Below are positions 36,617 through 46,165 of a stretch of 64,000 bases of DNA, one piece after another. The stretch is taken from positions 1 to 64,000 of the forward strand of contig SUZP01000005.1 in NCBI GenBank assembly GCA_015059865.1, read 5' to 3'. Below the pieces are notes generated by a model. It was not told the origin of the DNA, did no database searches, and worked only from the letters and a program-made list of their open reading frames with translations. Both the position numbers and the translations under genes were made by a program. The DNA comes from Rikenellaceae bacterium (GTDB taxonomy: Bacteria; Bacteroidota; Bacteroidia; Bacteroidales; Rikenellaceae). How positions within the stretch are numbered: the first letter of the stretch is position 1; every line of letters starts with the position of its first letter.

Positions 36617-36844
36617 AGTTGTAATTTTTTTATTTGTTTATTAAATTTTGTTCTGTTTTGTTTTCGCTTTTTTGTAGAGCAAACCCCTTGCCAAAGCCGT
36701 TTTTCGTGAAAATTTGTAAAATATCTGCCAAAAATGAGGTTTCGCGCGACAAATATGTGACAAAATGGCAGTATTATTGAGAATTGACAGTTGACAATTG
36801 ACAATTGACAATTATTCTTTGGCTTTTAGCCATTAACCATTGGC

Positions 36845-37169
36845 TGCATTTGCCCACAAAAAAATCAGAGATGATTGAGGGAATTTTGCGCCAAACAAAA
36901 AAAACGAGTCAGCAGCATACTGCACAGCTACTAAAATTGGAATTTAAGCAGATGGTTGCATTTGCCCACAAAAAAATCAGAGATGATTGAGGGAATTTTG
37001 CGCCAAACAAAAAAACGAGTCAGCAGCATACTGCACAGCTACTAAAATTGGAATTTAAGCAGATGGTTGCAAGGCAAACAAGGAGCCGAGTGCGCAGCAT
37101 ACTAAGGCGTATGTGAGCAACTCGGCTACCGAAGTTTAACGCAGCAAACGCTGCTTAAAAACAATTTTA
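36845..37169 (-). repeat. Long inverted-repeat 3' element D with duplicated left half
   Basis: Arms 37043-37062 / 37151-37169; AGCCGAGT/ACTCGGCT; core GCGCAGCATACTAAGGCGTATGTGAGC; preceding tandem copies with 111-112 bp period. Confidence 0.85.
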
Positions 37170-38285
37170 TTTTATCTTGTGTTTTTTGAGAATCTTCACA
37201 ATCGGCTTCTCAATCGCCTGCGCCCAACGATGATAACCGTAAGAGTATGGATGAATACCATCGGCTGAGGTGATATGGTCGGTGCCTGTTTGATTAGGAA
37301 CATTTACAAAGTAGACATTTTTGTACTCCTTAACAATGGTCTTCATCAAATTCTCGACATACTCAATGCGAGTCTGCTCCTTCTTCTCGTAATGAGGCAT
37401 AAAGTTGCGATTCTCGCGATAGATGGTGTTGATAAAGATAATAGGAATACTTGGGCTATTCTTGCGTACAGCCTCAATAAATGGGCGAATACGCGAGCCT
37501 ATCTGCTCGATTGATGGATTTGAAAACGCATCACAGATAAGCGCATCGGCCTTAATATCTCCGAAAACCTCGCCAAGATAGGGTTGCAACTTACTATTGC
37601 CCGACATTCCGAACGAGCAGAGGTGCAAACCTGTCGAACGCGAAAGGAAAGTAGGCCAAGTGAGACCTGCACCAGAGGCGTTCGCTCCGTGGGTAAAGCT
37701 CGAACCAAACACCGCAATATTGTGGCGGAAAGGATTTGGCAAAGCCTCAATCTTCGCACCCTGCGTCACGCCGATTTCGAGCGAGGTAAGTTCCGAGAAG
37801 AGAGGGAGGTAGAGGATGCACTCCTTCTCACCCTTGTACAATCGCTCAATCATTGCAAGCGGTGCAGACATCTTCTCCAAATTCTCCGCAGTAGGAGTGA
37901 TTTTATGGCTATTCGACGATGCCCAAGTCCACTCGCCCTTGTCGTTCTTGATAAAGAGATTGAAACCATTTGTGGTGCATAGTGGCGCATTGGCATACCA
38001 CGAATTGCAAGGTCCATACTTAGCTTTAACATATATAGCCGAAGCATCGGTCTTGAATGCAATAGCCAAGCCCGAAGCCATACGAAGCAAACGAGCCTCC
38101 TTCTTTGTCAATTCGGGAACAGCCTCAGTCTCAACACGATGGTAAGGGTTGGTTGTTTTGCACAACTTACCGAGCATCGTGAGTTCGGTTGCATTTACAA
38201 AGTCGAGTTTTGGTGCTTGCTTTGGTGCTGCCGAAGCAGTAATAACGAGCAACGAACATACAATAGTGATTATAAATCTTCTCAT
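37167..38285 (-). CDS. SGNH/GDSL hydrolase family protein, secreted
   Basis: Signal peptide; FGSSFTHGANASG; DGIHPYSYGYHRWA. Confidence 0.85.
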   Translation of the reverse strand: MRRFIITIVCSLLVITASAAPKQAPKLDFVNATELTMLGKLCKTTNPYHRVETEAVPELTKKEARLLRMASGLAIAFKTDASAIYVKAKYGPCNSWYANAPLCTTNGFNLFIKNDKGEWTWASSNSHKITPTAENLEKMSAPLAMIERLYKGEKECILYLPLFSELTSLEIGVTQGAKIEALPNPFRHNIAVFGSSFTHGANASGAGLTWPTFLSRSTGLHLCSFGMSGNSKLQPYLGEVFGDIKADALICDAFSNPSIEQIGSRIRPFIEAVRKNSPSIPIIFINTIYRENRNFMPHYEKKEQTRIEYVENLMKTIVKEYKNVYFVNVPNQTGTDHITSADGIHPYSYGYHRWAQAIEKPIVKILKKHKIK

Positions 38286-38292
38286 AACAGCA

Positions 38293-39427
38293 CTACTTAA
38301 TCTTATGTTTCTTCAATATCTTCATAATCGGCTTCTCGATAGCCTGTGCCCAACGATGATAGCCATACGAGTATGGATGAGTACCATCAGCAGAGGTGAT
38401 ATGGTCGGTACCTGTCTGATTTGGGACATTTACAAAGTATACATTTTTATACTCCTTGACAATGGTCTTCATCAAATTCTCGTTGTGAGCAATACGCTCG
38501 CTCTCGCGCTTCTCGTACTTAGGAAGGAAGTTACGATGCTCGCGATAGATGGTGTTGATAAAGATAATCGGCATATCGGGTTTATTCTTGCGGATAGCCT
38601 CGATAAATGGGCGAATACGCGATTGAACCTGAGCGATACTTGGATTTGAGAATGAATCACAAATGATAGCATCGGCATTGGTCTTGGTGAAGGCATCGGC
38701 AAGATGCGGCTGCAAACGACTCATACCCGACATTCCAAATGAGCAGAGGTGCAAACCTGTCGAACGCGAGAGAAATGCCGGCCAAGTAAGACCTGCGCCC
38801 GAAGCACCCACGCCGTGAGTGAAACTCGAACCCACAACAGCGATATTGTGGCGGAAAGGATTAGCCAACTTCTCGATATCGGCACTCTTATTTACGCCAA
38901 TTTCGAGCGATGTAAGCTCCGCAAAGAGAGGGAGATAGAGAATACACTCCTTCTCGCCTTTCACCACCGCCATTCATAATTACCAACGGCTTGGAGAGCA
39001 GCTCCAAATTCTTTCTATTAGGTACAATTCTATGAGCCTTCGATGCAGCCCAAGTCCACTCGCCCTTAGCATCCTTGATAAAGAGATTAAAACCCGTAGT
39101 GGCGGTCAATGGATAGGCCGACGACCATCTCGAAGCAGGGCCATACTTAGCCCTAACAACAATCATTGTAGCATTGGTTTTGAATGCGATAGCCAAGCCC
39201 GACGAGGTGCGAAGTAGGTTCGCCTCCGTCTTTGTAATGCCCTCAACAGCCTCTACTTCGACGCGGTGGTAGGGATTTGTGGTCTGACACAACTTGCCGA
39301 GCATCGTGAGCTCGGTTGCATCAACAAATTTCAATTTTGACTCCAAGTTTTTCTGTGCAAACGACACCGACATAACAAGTAGCGAGAGCACAACTGTTGT
39401 AAATAGTCTTTTCATAGTTATATTCAT
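38293..39427 (-). pseudogene. Tandem SGNH hydrolase paralog split by a single-nt frameshift
   Basis: ORFs 38888..39427 and 38293..38973 together align end to end with 37167..38285; frame change near 38966. Confidence 0.75.
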
Positions 39428-39457
39428 TATAGGTAGTATTATAGATTATTATAGACA

Positions 39458-39491
39458 AAAAGGGGTTGCAAAAAAGCAACCCCTGAATTTT
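39458..39491 (-). terminator. Terminator after the 82-aa protein gene / hairpin
   Basis: AGGGGTTGCaaaaaaGCAACCCCT. Confidence 0.6.
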
Positions 39492-39501
39492 TGTTAGTAT
39501 T

Positions 39502-39750
39502 CTACTTCTCCAACTCGTTCAAAATGCGCATTGCAGCATCGAGAATAGTAGTATCGTCAAGCGTTACAACGCCACCATCAGGTCCCTGCTCAAAGTGAAC
39601 TCCTACCGAACCCTTAGCATCGAAATGCTTTCCGCCAAAATAGTTACGAACGGTCTCAACATCGAGACCCAACTCATCTGCAATACGCTGTGAACTGCCG
39701 CTTGGAAGTCTATCCTTGATACGGCGTAACTCGTTAAATGTGATAATCAT
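39502..39750 (-). CDS. Small protein with HTH-like segment, 82 aa
   Basis: SQRIADELGLDVETVRNYFGGKHF reads as a helix-turn-helix-like segment. Confidence 0.7.
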   Translation of the reverse strand: MIITFNELRRIKDRLPSGSSQRIADELGLDVETVRNYFGGKHFDAKGSVGVHFEQGPDGGVVTLDDTTILDAAMRILNELEK

Positions 39751-39857
39751 AGAACTCTAATTTTAAGTGTTATTTCTTTGATTGTTATTTTTTCGCACTA
39801 CTAAATTAAGACATTTTTTGCAAACGACCAAACTTTTCCACGAAAAATATTGCATTT

Positions 39858-40439
39858 TCATCGAAAATCTATCAATTCAAAACCACGATAGCTCTCTTTC
39901 GAGAATCTTGGCAATGGTTCACGGCGATTTCTTATTGTTGTAACATCCACCTCTGCGGTGTTGTCGCCACTCCCATATTTAACCTTTGCAATACTCTCTC
40001 CGTCGGGAGCTGTTACGATATATAATGTCTCGCCCGAACGCTTTGGCGTTAGACGCACCGCTACACGCCCATCAGCCTCAACCTCTTCGATATTGTAGTC
40101 ATTTTTCACATTCGAGAAGCCATTTAACGGATTGAGCAACTCCTTCTCGTAGGCATCGGCTCTATCCACGATTATCTCCTTCGATGCCTTTCGCACCTCA
40201 TAGCGCAGAGAATCGACAATAAAGACCTCCGTGTCGGCAATCTTCATATAGGAATCATTGCCTTCGACCACCAGCACACCCGACTGCTCACCTCCGCCTG
40301 CACGCAACACAAACGAGAGCGAATAGTTACCCAATGCCGAGTAGTGACGCGAGATGCGTTCCAAACGCTTCTCACCCCTCTCGTCAGCCCAAGCCGACAA
40401 GCTCACAAACAACAAAAAGAATAGAATAGTCTTTCTCAT
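39858..40439 (-). CDS. LolA-like outer-membrane lipoprotein carrier
   Basis: Signal peptide; LERISRHYSALGNYSLSFVLRAGG ... SGVLVVEGNDSYMKI. Confidence 0.75.
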   Translation of the reverse strand: MRKTILFFLLFVSLSAWADERGEKRLERISRHYSALGNYSLSFVLRAGGGEQSGVLVVEGNDSYMKIADTEVFIVDSLRYEVRKASKEIIVDRADAYEKELLNPLNGFSNVKNDYNIEEVEADGRVAVRLTPKRSGETLYIVTAPDGESIAKVKYGSGDNTAEVDVTTIRNRREPLPRFSKESYRGFELIDFR

Positions 40440-40480
40440 TTTCAGTCTTTTAGTGGAAACTACTCACTACTCACTACTCA

Positions 40481-43003
40481 CTACTCACTAATTCCAAGCT
40501 CTTGCAGCAGTGCCTCCAACGATGCCATATCATAAATCTTCACATCGCGAGGTTTCGAGCCGTTTGCAGGACCGATAATGCCCGCCTGTTCCAACTGTCG
40601 CGTGATACGACCTGCGCGGTTGAAGCCTACGCCATAGACGCTCTGAATATAGGATGTCGAGAAGCGACCACTTGCCACAGCATCGCGTGCAACCTCAGCG
40701 AAGTGTTCGTCAAAACGCATTGGCGCACCACTCTCGCTGCCGAAGTTCGCCTCCGAGCCTGCCGAAGCACTTGCATCCTCGTAATCAGGCAGGAGATATG
40801 TGCCACTTGGATATGGGAATGGCTGCTCCGAGATATGCTCCACGATATCGCGCACCTCAGGTGTATCGACAAAAGCGCACTGAATACGGGTAAGTTCTCC
40901 GCCATTCGACATCAACATATCGCCACGACCGATAAGTTGGTTTGCACCCGGTTGGTCGATAATTGTTCGCGAGTCAATCATCTGCATCACGCGGAAGGCA
41001 ATTCGTGCAGGGAAGTTCGCCTTGATACCACCCGTGATAACCTTTACATCAGGTCGCTGTGTCGCCACGATAAGGTGGATACCGATAGCACGCGCCTTCT
41101 GCGCCAAACGCATCACAGGCTGCTCGACCTCCTTAGCCGTCATAATCAGGTCGGCAAACTCGTCGATTACGACCACGATATATGGCATAATATCATCTTC
41201 GACCTTGCGCTGACGCACCATATCGTTGTACTCTACGATATTTCTAACGCCCACCTTACCGCACTTTGCAAGGCGGTTTTCCATCTCTACACAGAGCGAA
41301 TTGAGCGTATATACAGCCTTCTTCGGGTCTTTTACAATAGCCTCCTCCTCGGACTCCATCTTCGCCAAGAAGTGCTTCTCCAACTTCGCATAGAGCGAGA
41401 ACTCGACGGTCTTAGGGTCAATCAGTACAAACTTCAACTGCGAAGGGTCTTTACGGTAGAGCAATGATGCAATAATGGCATTCAAACCGACAGACTTACC
41501 CTGTCCCGTAGCACCTGCAACGAGCAAGTGAGGCATCTTTGCCAAGTCGAAAACGAAATTCTCGTTCTGGATTGTGCGACCGATAACAATAGGCAGTTCA
41601 CCCTTAAAGTTCTGGAAACGCTCCGATTGGATAGCCGAGCGCATCGACACGGTCTCTTTGTTGCGGTTTGGCACCTCGATACCGATAGTACCCTTGCCCG
41701 GAATTGGGGCGATAATACGGATACCCAACGCCTTCAACGACTGCGCAATATCCTTCTCCAAGCCCTGCACACGGGCAATCTTAACACCCGCCTCCTGCAC
41801 AATCTCGTACAAGGTTACGGTAGGACCGATAGTTGCCGTCATCGAAACAATAGGCACACCGAAGTTGCCCAAAGTCTCCTCGATGCGTTGCTTGTTCTGC
41901 TCAATCTCCTCGTTCGACACCTCCACGCCACTCTCGTAGCTATACAGGTAATCGACCTTCGGGAATACATAATCAGGTGTGCTGTCGGGGTTGAATGGGC
42001 GATGTTTGTCTACCTCCTCCGAAGAGAGTTGCTCCTCGGTATGTTCATAGACCTCGACAACATCGATATTTGATTTCGGCTCCGCCTCAACCTCATTAGA
42101 CGAAGGACGAGAGACGAGAGACGAGAGATTATCTTCATCTCCTTCATTTTTAGCAATATCATTCTCTTCGGTTGGTTGTTCCTCAGCAGGTTTGTCAGCA
42201 GTTTTTTCAACCTTCTCCTCTGCGGCTTCACCGATAATACGCACCTTATCCGCCGCCTCTACGGCGTCGTTCTTGCGCTCGGCCGCCAACTCCTTACGCA
42301 ATTTGCGCTCCTCGCGTTTGCGTGCCATATACTCTTTCAGCGACACAAATGCACCCTTGCTCTGCTCTACGCTCGTCTCGGTGGTGCGTTTGAGGAAGTC
42401 TATAAAGTGGAGATTGATGATAACGCCCGTCAATATCCAACAAGCCAAGAGGGCAAACACCATACCCATAGCACCTATTTTCGGCTCCAACATCTCTACT
42501 ACGGCAATGCCATACTCTCCACCCCAGCCGCTACCGAAACAGCCATCAGCACCCGTAACAAGTGCCAAGGTGAGCGAGCCACAGATGGTAACAAGCATAA
42601 TTGACAATGCCGTGCGCCACAATATTCGGGAACGCTCCAACAGCAAGAAGCCTCCGAACAACATTCCAATCACAGGAACAAGCACACCGAAGATACCGAA
42701 CGACTTACCAATCAGAGCATTTGCAAGCACTGCACCCGAGCCGCCACATACATTTTTGATTGTAGTAACAACATTCATAGGGTTGTTCTCCAATGCTCCG
42801 AGGTCGTGACGCCACACAAAGAGATGCGCCACAGCTGCCACAAAGACATAGAGCGAGAATAGCAGAATAAACAATCCCACTATCCAGCATATTGTCTCCC
42901 ATGTGGTGCGAGTGCCGTCACTCTGGGTTATACTATTTTTGCGTCGCTCCTCGCGCTCTCTGCGTTTCTGTTCAGCACGCGACTCTCTCTTCTCCTTCGC
43001 CAT
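40481..43003 (-). CDS. ftsK: DNA translocase FtsK/SpoIIIE
   Basis: HLLVAGATGQGKSVGLNAII; winged-helix C-terminus; N-terminal TM segments. Confidence 0.95.
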   Translation of the reverse strand: MAKEKRESRAEQKRREREERRKNSITQSDGTRTTWETICWIVGLFILLFSLYVFVAAVAHLFVWRHDLGALENNPMNVVTTIKNVCGGSGAVLANALIGKSFGIFGVLVPVIGMLFGGFLLLERSRILWRTALSIMLVTICGSLTLALVTGADGCFGSGWGGEYGIAVVEMLEPKIGAMGMVFALLACWILTGVIINLHFIDFLKRTTETSVEQSKGAFVSLKEYMARKREERKLRKELAAERKNDAVEAADKVRIIGEAAEEKVEKTADKPAEEQPTEENDIAKNEGDEDNLSSLVSRPSSNEVEAEPKSNIDVVEVYEHTEEQLSSEEVDKHRPFNPDSTPDYVFPKVDYLYSYESGVEVSNEEIEQNKQRIEETLGNFGVPIVSMTATIGPTVTLYEIVQEAGVKIARVQGLEKDIAQSLKALGIRIIAPIPGKGTIGIEVPNRNKETVSMRSAIQSERFQNFKGELPIVIGRTIQNENFVFDLAKMPHLLVAGATGQGKSVGLNAIIASLLYRKDPSQLKFVLIDPKTVEFSLYAKLEKHFLAKMESEEEAIVKDPKKAVYTLNSLCVEMENRLAKCGKVGVRNIVEYNDMVRQRKVEDDIMPYIVVVIDEFADLIMTAKEVEQPVMRLAQKARAIGIHLIVATQRPDVKVITGGIKANFPARIAFRVMQMIDSRTIIDQPGANQLIGRGDMLMSNGGELTRIQCAFVDTPEVRDIVEHISEQPFPYPSGTYLLPDYEDASASAGSEANFGSESGAPMRFDEHFAEVARDAVASGRFSTSYIQSVYGVGFNRAGRITRQLEQAGIIGPANGSKPRDVKIYDMASLEALLQELGISE

Positions 43004-43022
43004 ATATTATCTCTCTTTTTCT

Positions 43023-43778
43023 CTATCTATCAAACGCTTTACTTCGTAACTTCTCGGCATACGCCTCATCCGCAAATGTCAAAAAGCGATATTCGGGTAT
43101 TGCCGTCTCCTCAGCTCGCAAGCCATATTCATCGAGCAGTGCTCCAACCCTGCGAGCCACAGCCTCCGAGGAGTCGATAACCTCCACCCCATCGCCTGCC
43201 ACTCTCTCTATAACCTCGCGCAGGAACGGGTAGTGCGTACATCCAAGCACTATTTTATCTGCCCCACCCTCGACAAGTGGCTCAACCGCCTTACGCACCA
43301 GCACCTCCGTTTCGGGCATCTGCTCTCTATTCTGCTCCACCGCCTCGACAAAACCCTCGCCTACGGCTTTGAGGATTTTCACCGTCGCGCCATACTTCTC
43401 TTCGTTGCGGCGGAAGTGGTCGCCCTGCAACGAACGCTCCGTAGCCAACACTCCGATAACGCCCGACTTGGTCGTGAGTGCCGCAGGTTTTACGGCAGGT
43501 TCAAGCCCCACAAACGGCACATCGGGATACTTCTCGCGCAACCCTTTTATCGCCACCGCAGTAGCGGTATTGCAGGCTATAACTATCATCTTGCACCCCT
43601 CGGCAAGCAATCTTTCGACCGCCTCCTCGATAAATCCGCGCAACTCCTCCTCGCTGCGTGAGCCGTAGGGACAACGCGCGCCATCACCAAGGTATATCAA
43701 CGACTCGTGTGGCAGTGCATCGTGTAGTGCCTGCCATACGGAGATACCCCCCAAGCCTGAGTCGAAAACCCCAATCAT
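43023..43778 (-). CDS. murI: Glutamate racemase
   Basis: IGVFDSGLGGISVW; VIACNTATA; LGCTHYPFL. Confidence 0.96.
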   Translation of the reverse strand: MIGVFDSGLGGISVWQALHDALPHESLIYLGDGARCPYGSRSEEELRGFIEEAVERLLAEGCKMIVIACNTATAVAIKGLREKYPDVPFVGLEPAVKPAALTTKSGVIGVLATERSLQGDHFRRNEEKYGATVKILKAVGEGFVEAVEQNREQMPETEVLVRKAVEPLVEGGADKIVLGCTHYPFLREVIERVAGDGVEVIDSSEAVARRVGALLDEYGLRAEETAIPEYRFLTFADEAYAEKLRSKAFDR

Positions 43779-43795
43779 TAGCGATGAGCTAAATT

Positions 43796-43892
43796 AAGAA
43801 TTAAAAATTAAAAATTAAAAATTAAAAATTGAGAATTAAAAATTAAAAATTCCTTTAATTATCAATTGTCAATTATCAATTGTCAATTTGAA
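43796..43892. repeat. Heptanucleotide-type tandem repeats (AATTAAA/AATTGTC variants)
   Basis: attaaaaattaaaaattaaaaatt ... caattgtcaattatcaattgtcaatt. Confidence 0.9.
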
Positions 43893-43911
43893 AACTACTC
43901 ACTACTCACTA

Positions 43912-45567
43912 TTAATAGGTTTTGTCCAGCTTTGCACGAGGTATTGCAATCAGCTCGTTCATCAAGGCATTTTCAGAGTAGTCGCCACTCTCGGTGAAGC
44001 GCGTCTGCTCGTAGACATTACCATTGGTATCGGTTGCTACGACCTTTATCTCGCGAGCATTTGGATTCTTCAACTCCAAGCGGTAGAGGTGGTTGCAAGG
44101 TGTCAAATAGCCCTTACGACCTCCGCCCTTCATCTTGCTACGCGCATTCTTGATATGACCATACGAGCGACCTACAACGCCTATATGGTAGCCAACAGCC
44201 CACCAATCGCGACTCGAATTGAGCTCTGGCACACTATCCTTCGTAACTGGGATACGCACCATTCTGCCTGTCAGCACACCATCCTCATACATCTCCACCT
44301 TCCAATCGGCATCTGCCATAAAGACATTAGCCAAGATGGTGTTGTGCGAATACGGAAAACGGAACTTCTCGAACTCGCCACCAAACTCTGCATCACCACG
44401 ATACATTCTTATCTGATATGAGATATCGTATCCCGTAGACTTGTACCACCAATTCTTCAACTCCGTACCCTCGACATCGTAGATAGTATATCCGTTAGGT
44501 ACTCCATCGCCATTGGTCGATGACCACCAATAGGCACCCGATGCTGCGGCGTGGACATGCTCGTAGATGCCCTCTTTGTTATAGTTGTGATTCATATAGT
44601 GGGTGTGTCCCACGAAGATATGAGCCTTCTTAAACTCGGCAAGAAGCTTTCGCACCTCAGCCAAATATGGAGTTGTGCGGTCGTACATACCGATATGGAG
44701 GCACAATATCACCATCTTATCACGCGGTACAAGTGCCAAGTCGGCCTTCAACCACTCGTACTGCTCGCGTGTAAAGGCAGCCTTATACTTGCTTGCCTTC
44801 TCGGCAGAGTCATACTGCACATCGCGCATCGAGACAATATGCACATCGCCTCTATTCCACGAGTAGTCTATCGGTCCAAAGACATCCTCAAAAGCTCGCT
44901 GATAGGCGAGGTTGAAGGTGCTGCTGCGCTCGTCGGCCGCAACAGGCGGTTTGATATGGTCGTGGTTGCCAAAAGTCTGGAAGAAGAGCAGTCCCGAAGT
45001 GTTGTAAGACATCGCCTCGCGCATATCATCCAAAAACGGCACGCTATTGTGTCTTCCCTCAGTATAGCCTATATCGCCCAAGGTTATGCCATAGCAAGGG
45101 AGTGTCTGCTTCTCGACATATTCGCGAATATCGACAATAGTCTCGCGCGAGAAACGCTTCACATGGAACATACACTGCGCTTGTGGGTCAGCCACAGCAA
45201 TAAGGCGAAACGCCTTCTCCTTACCATTGGCAAGGCGTGTAAGAGTGAAGTCGTAACGCTTCTTGCCACTCTCTATGCGTTGATAGAAGTCTGGATGACC
45301 ATCCTTGACATTTACCTTGTACTCGGCAGGTATCGAGTAGTAGACATAAGTTGCATCGGGCGAGGTCTTGAACGAGAAACGCCCCTTAGCATTGGTCTGC
45401 ACAACCTTAAATCCATCCGTAACGGCAACTCCTGCAACGGCATTACCCCTCTCATCGCGTATCGTTCCCGACACCTTAACCTGCGATGTAGCTACAAAGG
45501 CTACAAGCACAGCCACCATTGAAAGTAATAATCTTCTCATATATCTCCTATTTATTGTTATTATCAA
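43912..45567 (-). CDS. Calcineurin-like phosphoesterase, secreted, with N- and C-terminal accessory domains
   Basis: GNHDH, GHTHYMNHN motifs; carboxypeptidase-like N-terminal region; start may be MRRLLLSM. Confidence 0.88.
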   Translation of the reverse strand: MIITINRRYMRRLLLSMVAVLVAFVATSQVKVSGTIRDERGNAVAGVAVTDGFKVVQTNAKGRFSFKTSPDATYVYYSIPAEYKVNVKDGHPDFYQRIESGKKRYDFTLTRLANGKEKAFRLIAVADPQAQCMFHVKRFSRETIVDIREYVEKQTLPCYGITLGDIGYTEGRHNSVPFLDDMREAMSYNTSGLLFFQTFGNHDHIKPPVAADERSSTFNLAYQRAFEDVFGPIDYSWNRGDVHIVSMRDVQYDSAEKASKYKAAFTREQYEWLKADLALVPRDKMVILCLHIGMYDRTTPYLAEVRKLLAEFKKAHIFVGHTHYMNHNYNKEGIYEHVHAAASGAYWWSSTNGDGVPNGYTIYDVEGTELKNWWYKSTGYDISYQIRMYRGDAEFGGEFEKFRFPYSHNTILANVFMADADWKVEMYEDGVLTGRMVRIPVTKDSVPELNSSRDWWAVGYHIGVVGRSYGHIKNARSKMKGGGRKGYLTPCNHLYRLELKNPNAREIKVVATDTNGNVYEQTRFTESGDYSENALMNELIAIPRAKLDKTY

Positions 45568-46072
45568 ACATCGCCGACAATTTATCGACTATTTCGTCAT
45601 CACTCACCTTGTCGCACTCTATCACTATATCAGCCTTCGAGTATATAGGCTCTCGCTCGGCAATGCCCTCACGCATAACCTGCAACACCTCCTCGTCACT
45701 CAATCCACGCAACTTCGGGCGTTTGTAGCGACCATGAGGGGAGAGACGAGACAAAATCTGTTCGGGCGTGCGTTTGAGATAGACCGACACACCGTGTTCT
45801 GCTATCCACGCCTGATTATCGCCCCATACGGGCAGACCTCCACCCGTAGAGATAATGGCGCTCTCGTATTCAGCGGTCTGCTCCAAGGCTCTGCTCTCTG
45901 CCCTACGGAAATACTCCTCACCCGCATAGGTGATGATGTCGGCAACCACAGCTTCCTCCGCCTCCTCGACCATCTTGTCGGTATCGAGGAACGGCAGTTC
46001 GGTACGCTTGGCAATCTTGCGACCAAGGGTACTCTTTCCCGTACCCATATATCCCGTTAAGTACAATCGCAT
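45548..46072 (-). CDS. aroK: Shikimate kinase
   Basis: LTGYMGTGKSTLGRKIA; FLDTDKMVE. Confidence 0.93.
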   Translation of the reverse strand: MRLYLTGYMGTGKSTLGRKIAKRTELPFLDTDKMVEEAEEAVVADIITYAGEEYFRRAESRALEQTAEYESAIISTGGGLPVWGDNQAWIAEHGVSVYLKRTPEQILSRLSPHGRYKRPKLRGLSDEEVLQVMREGIAEREPIYSKADIVIECDKVSDDEIVDKLSAMFDNNNK

Positions 46073-46165
46073 ACGATGATAAATTCAAAATTCAAAATTC
46101 AAAATTCAAAATTCAAAATTATTTTCTATTCTTCAATTCTGCATTTTGCATTTTGCATTCTGCAT

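Noticed and set aside
38940-38990. Programmed ribosomal frameshift in the SGNH paralog
   Set aside because: No slippery heptamer or downstream structure; the intact neighbour needs no shift.
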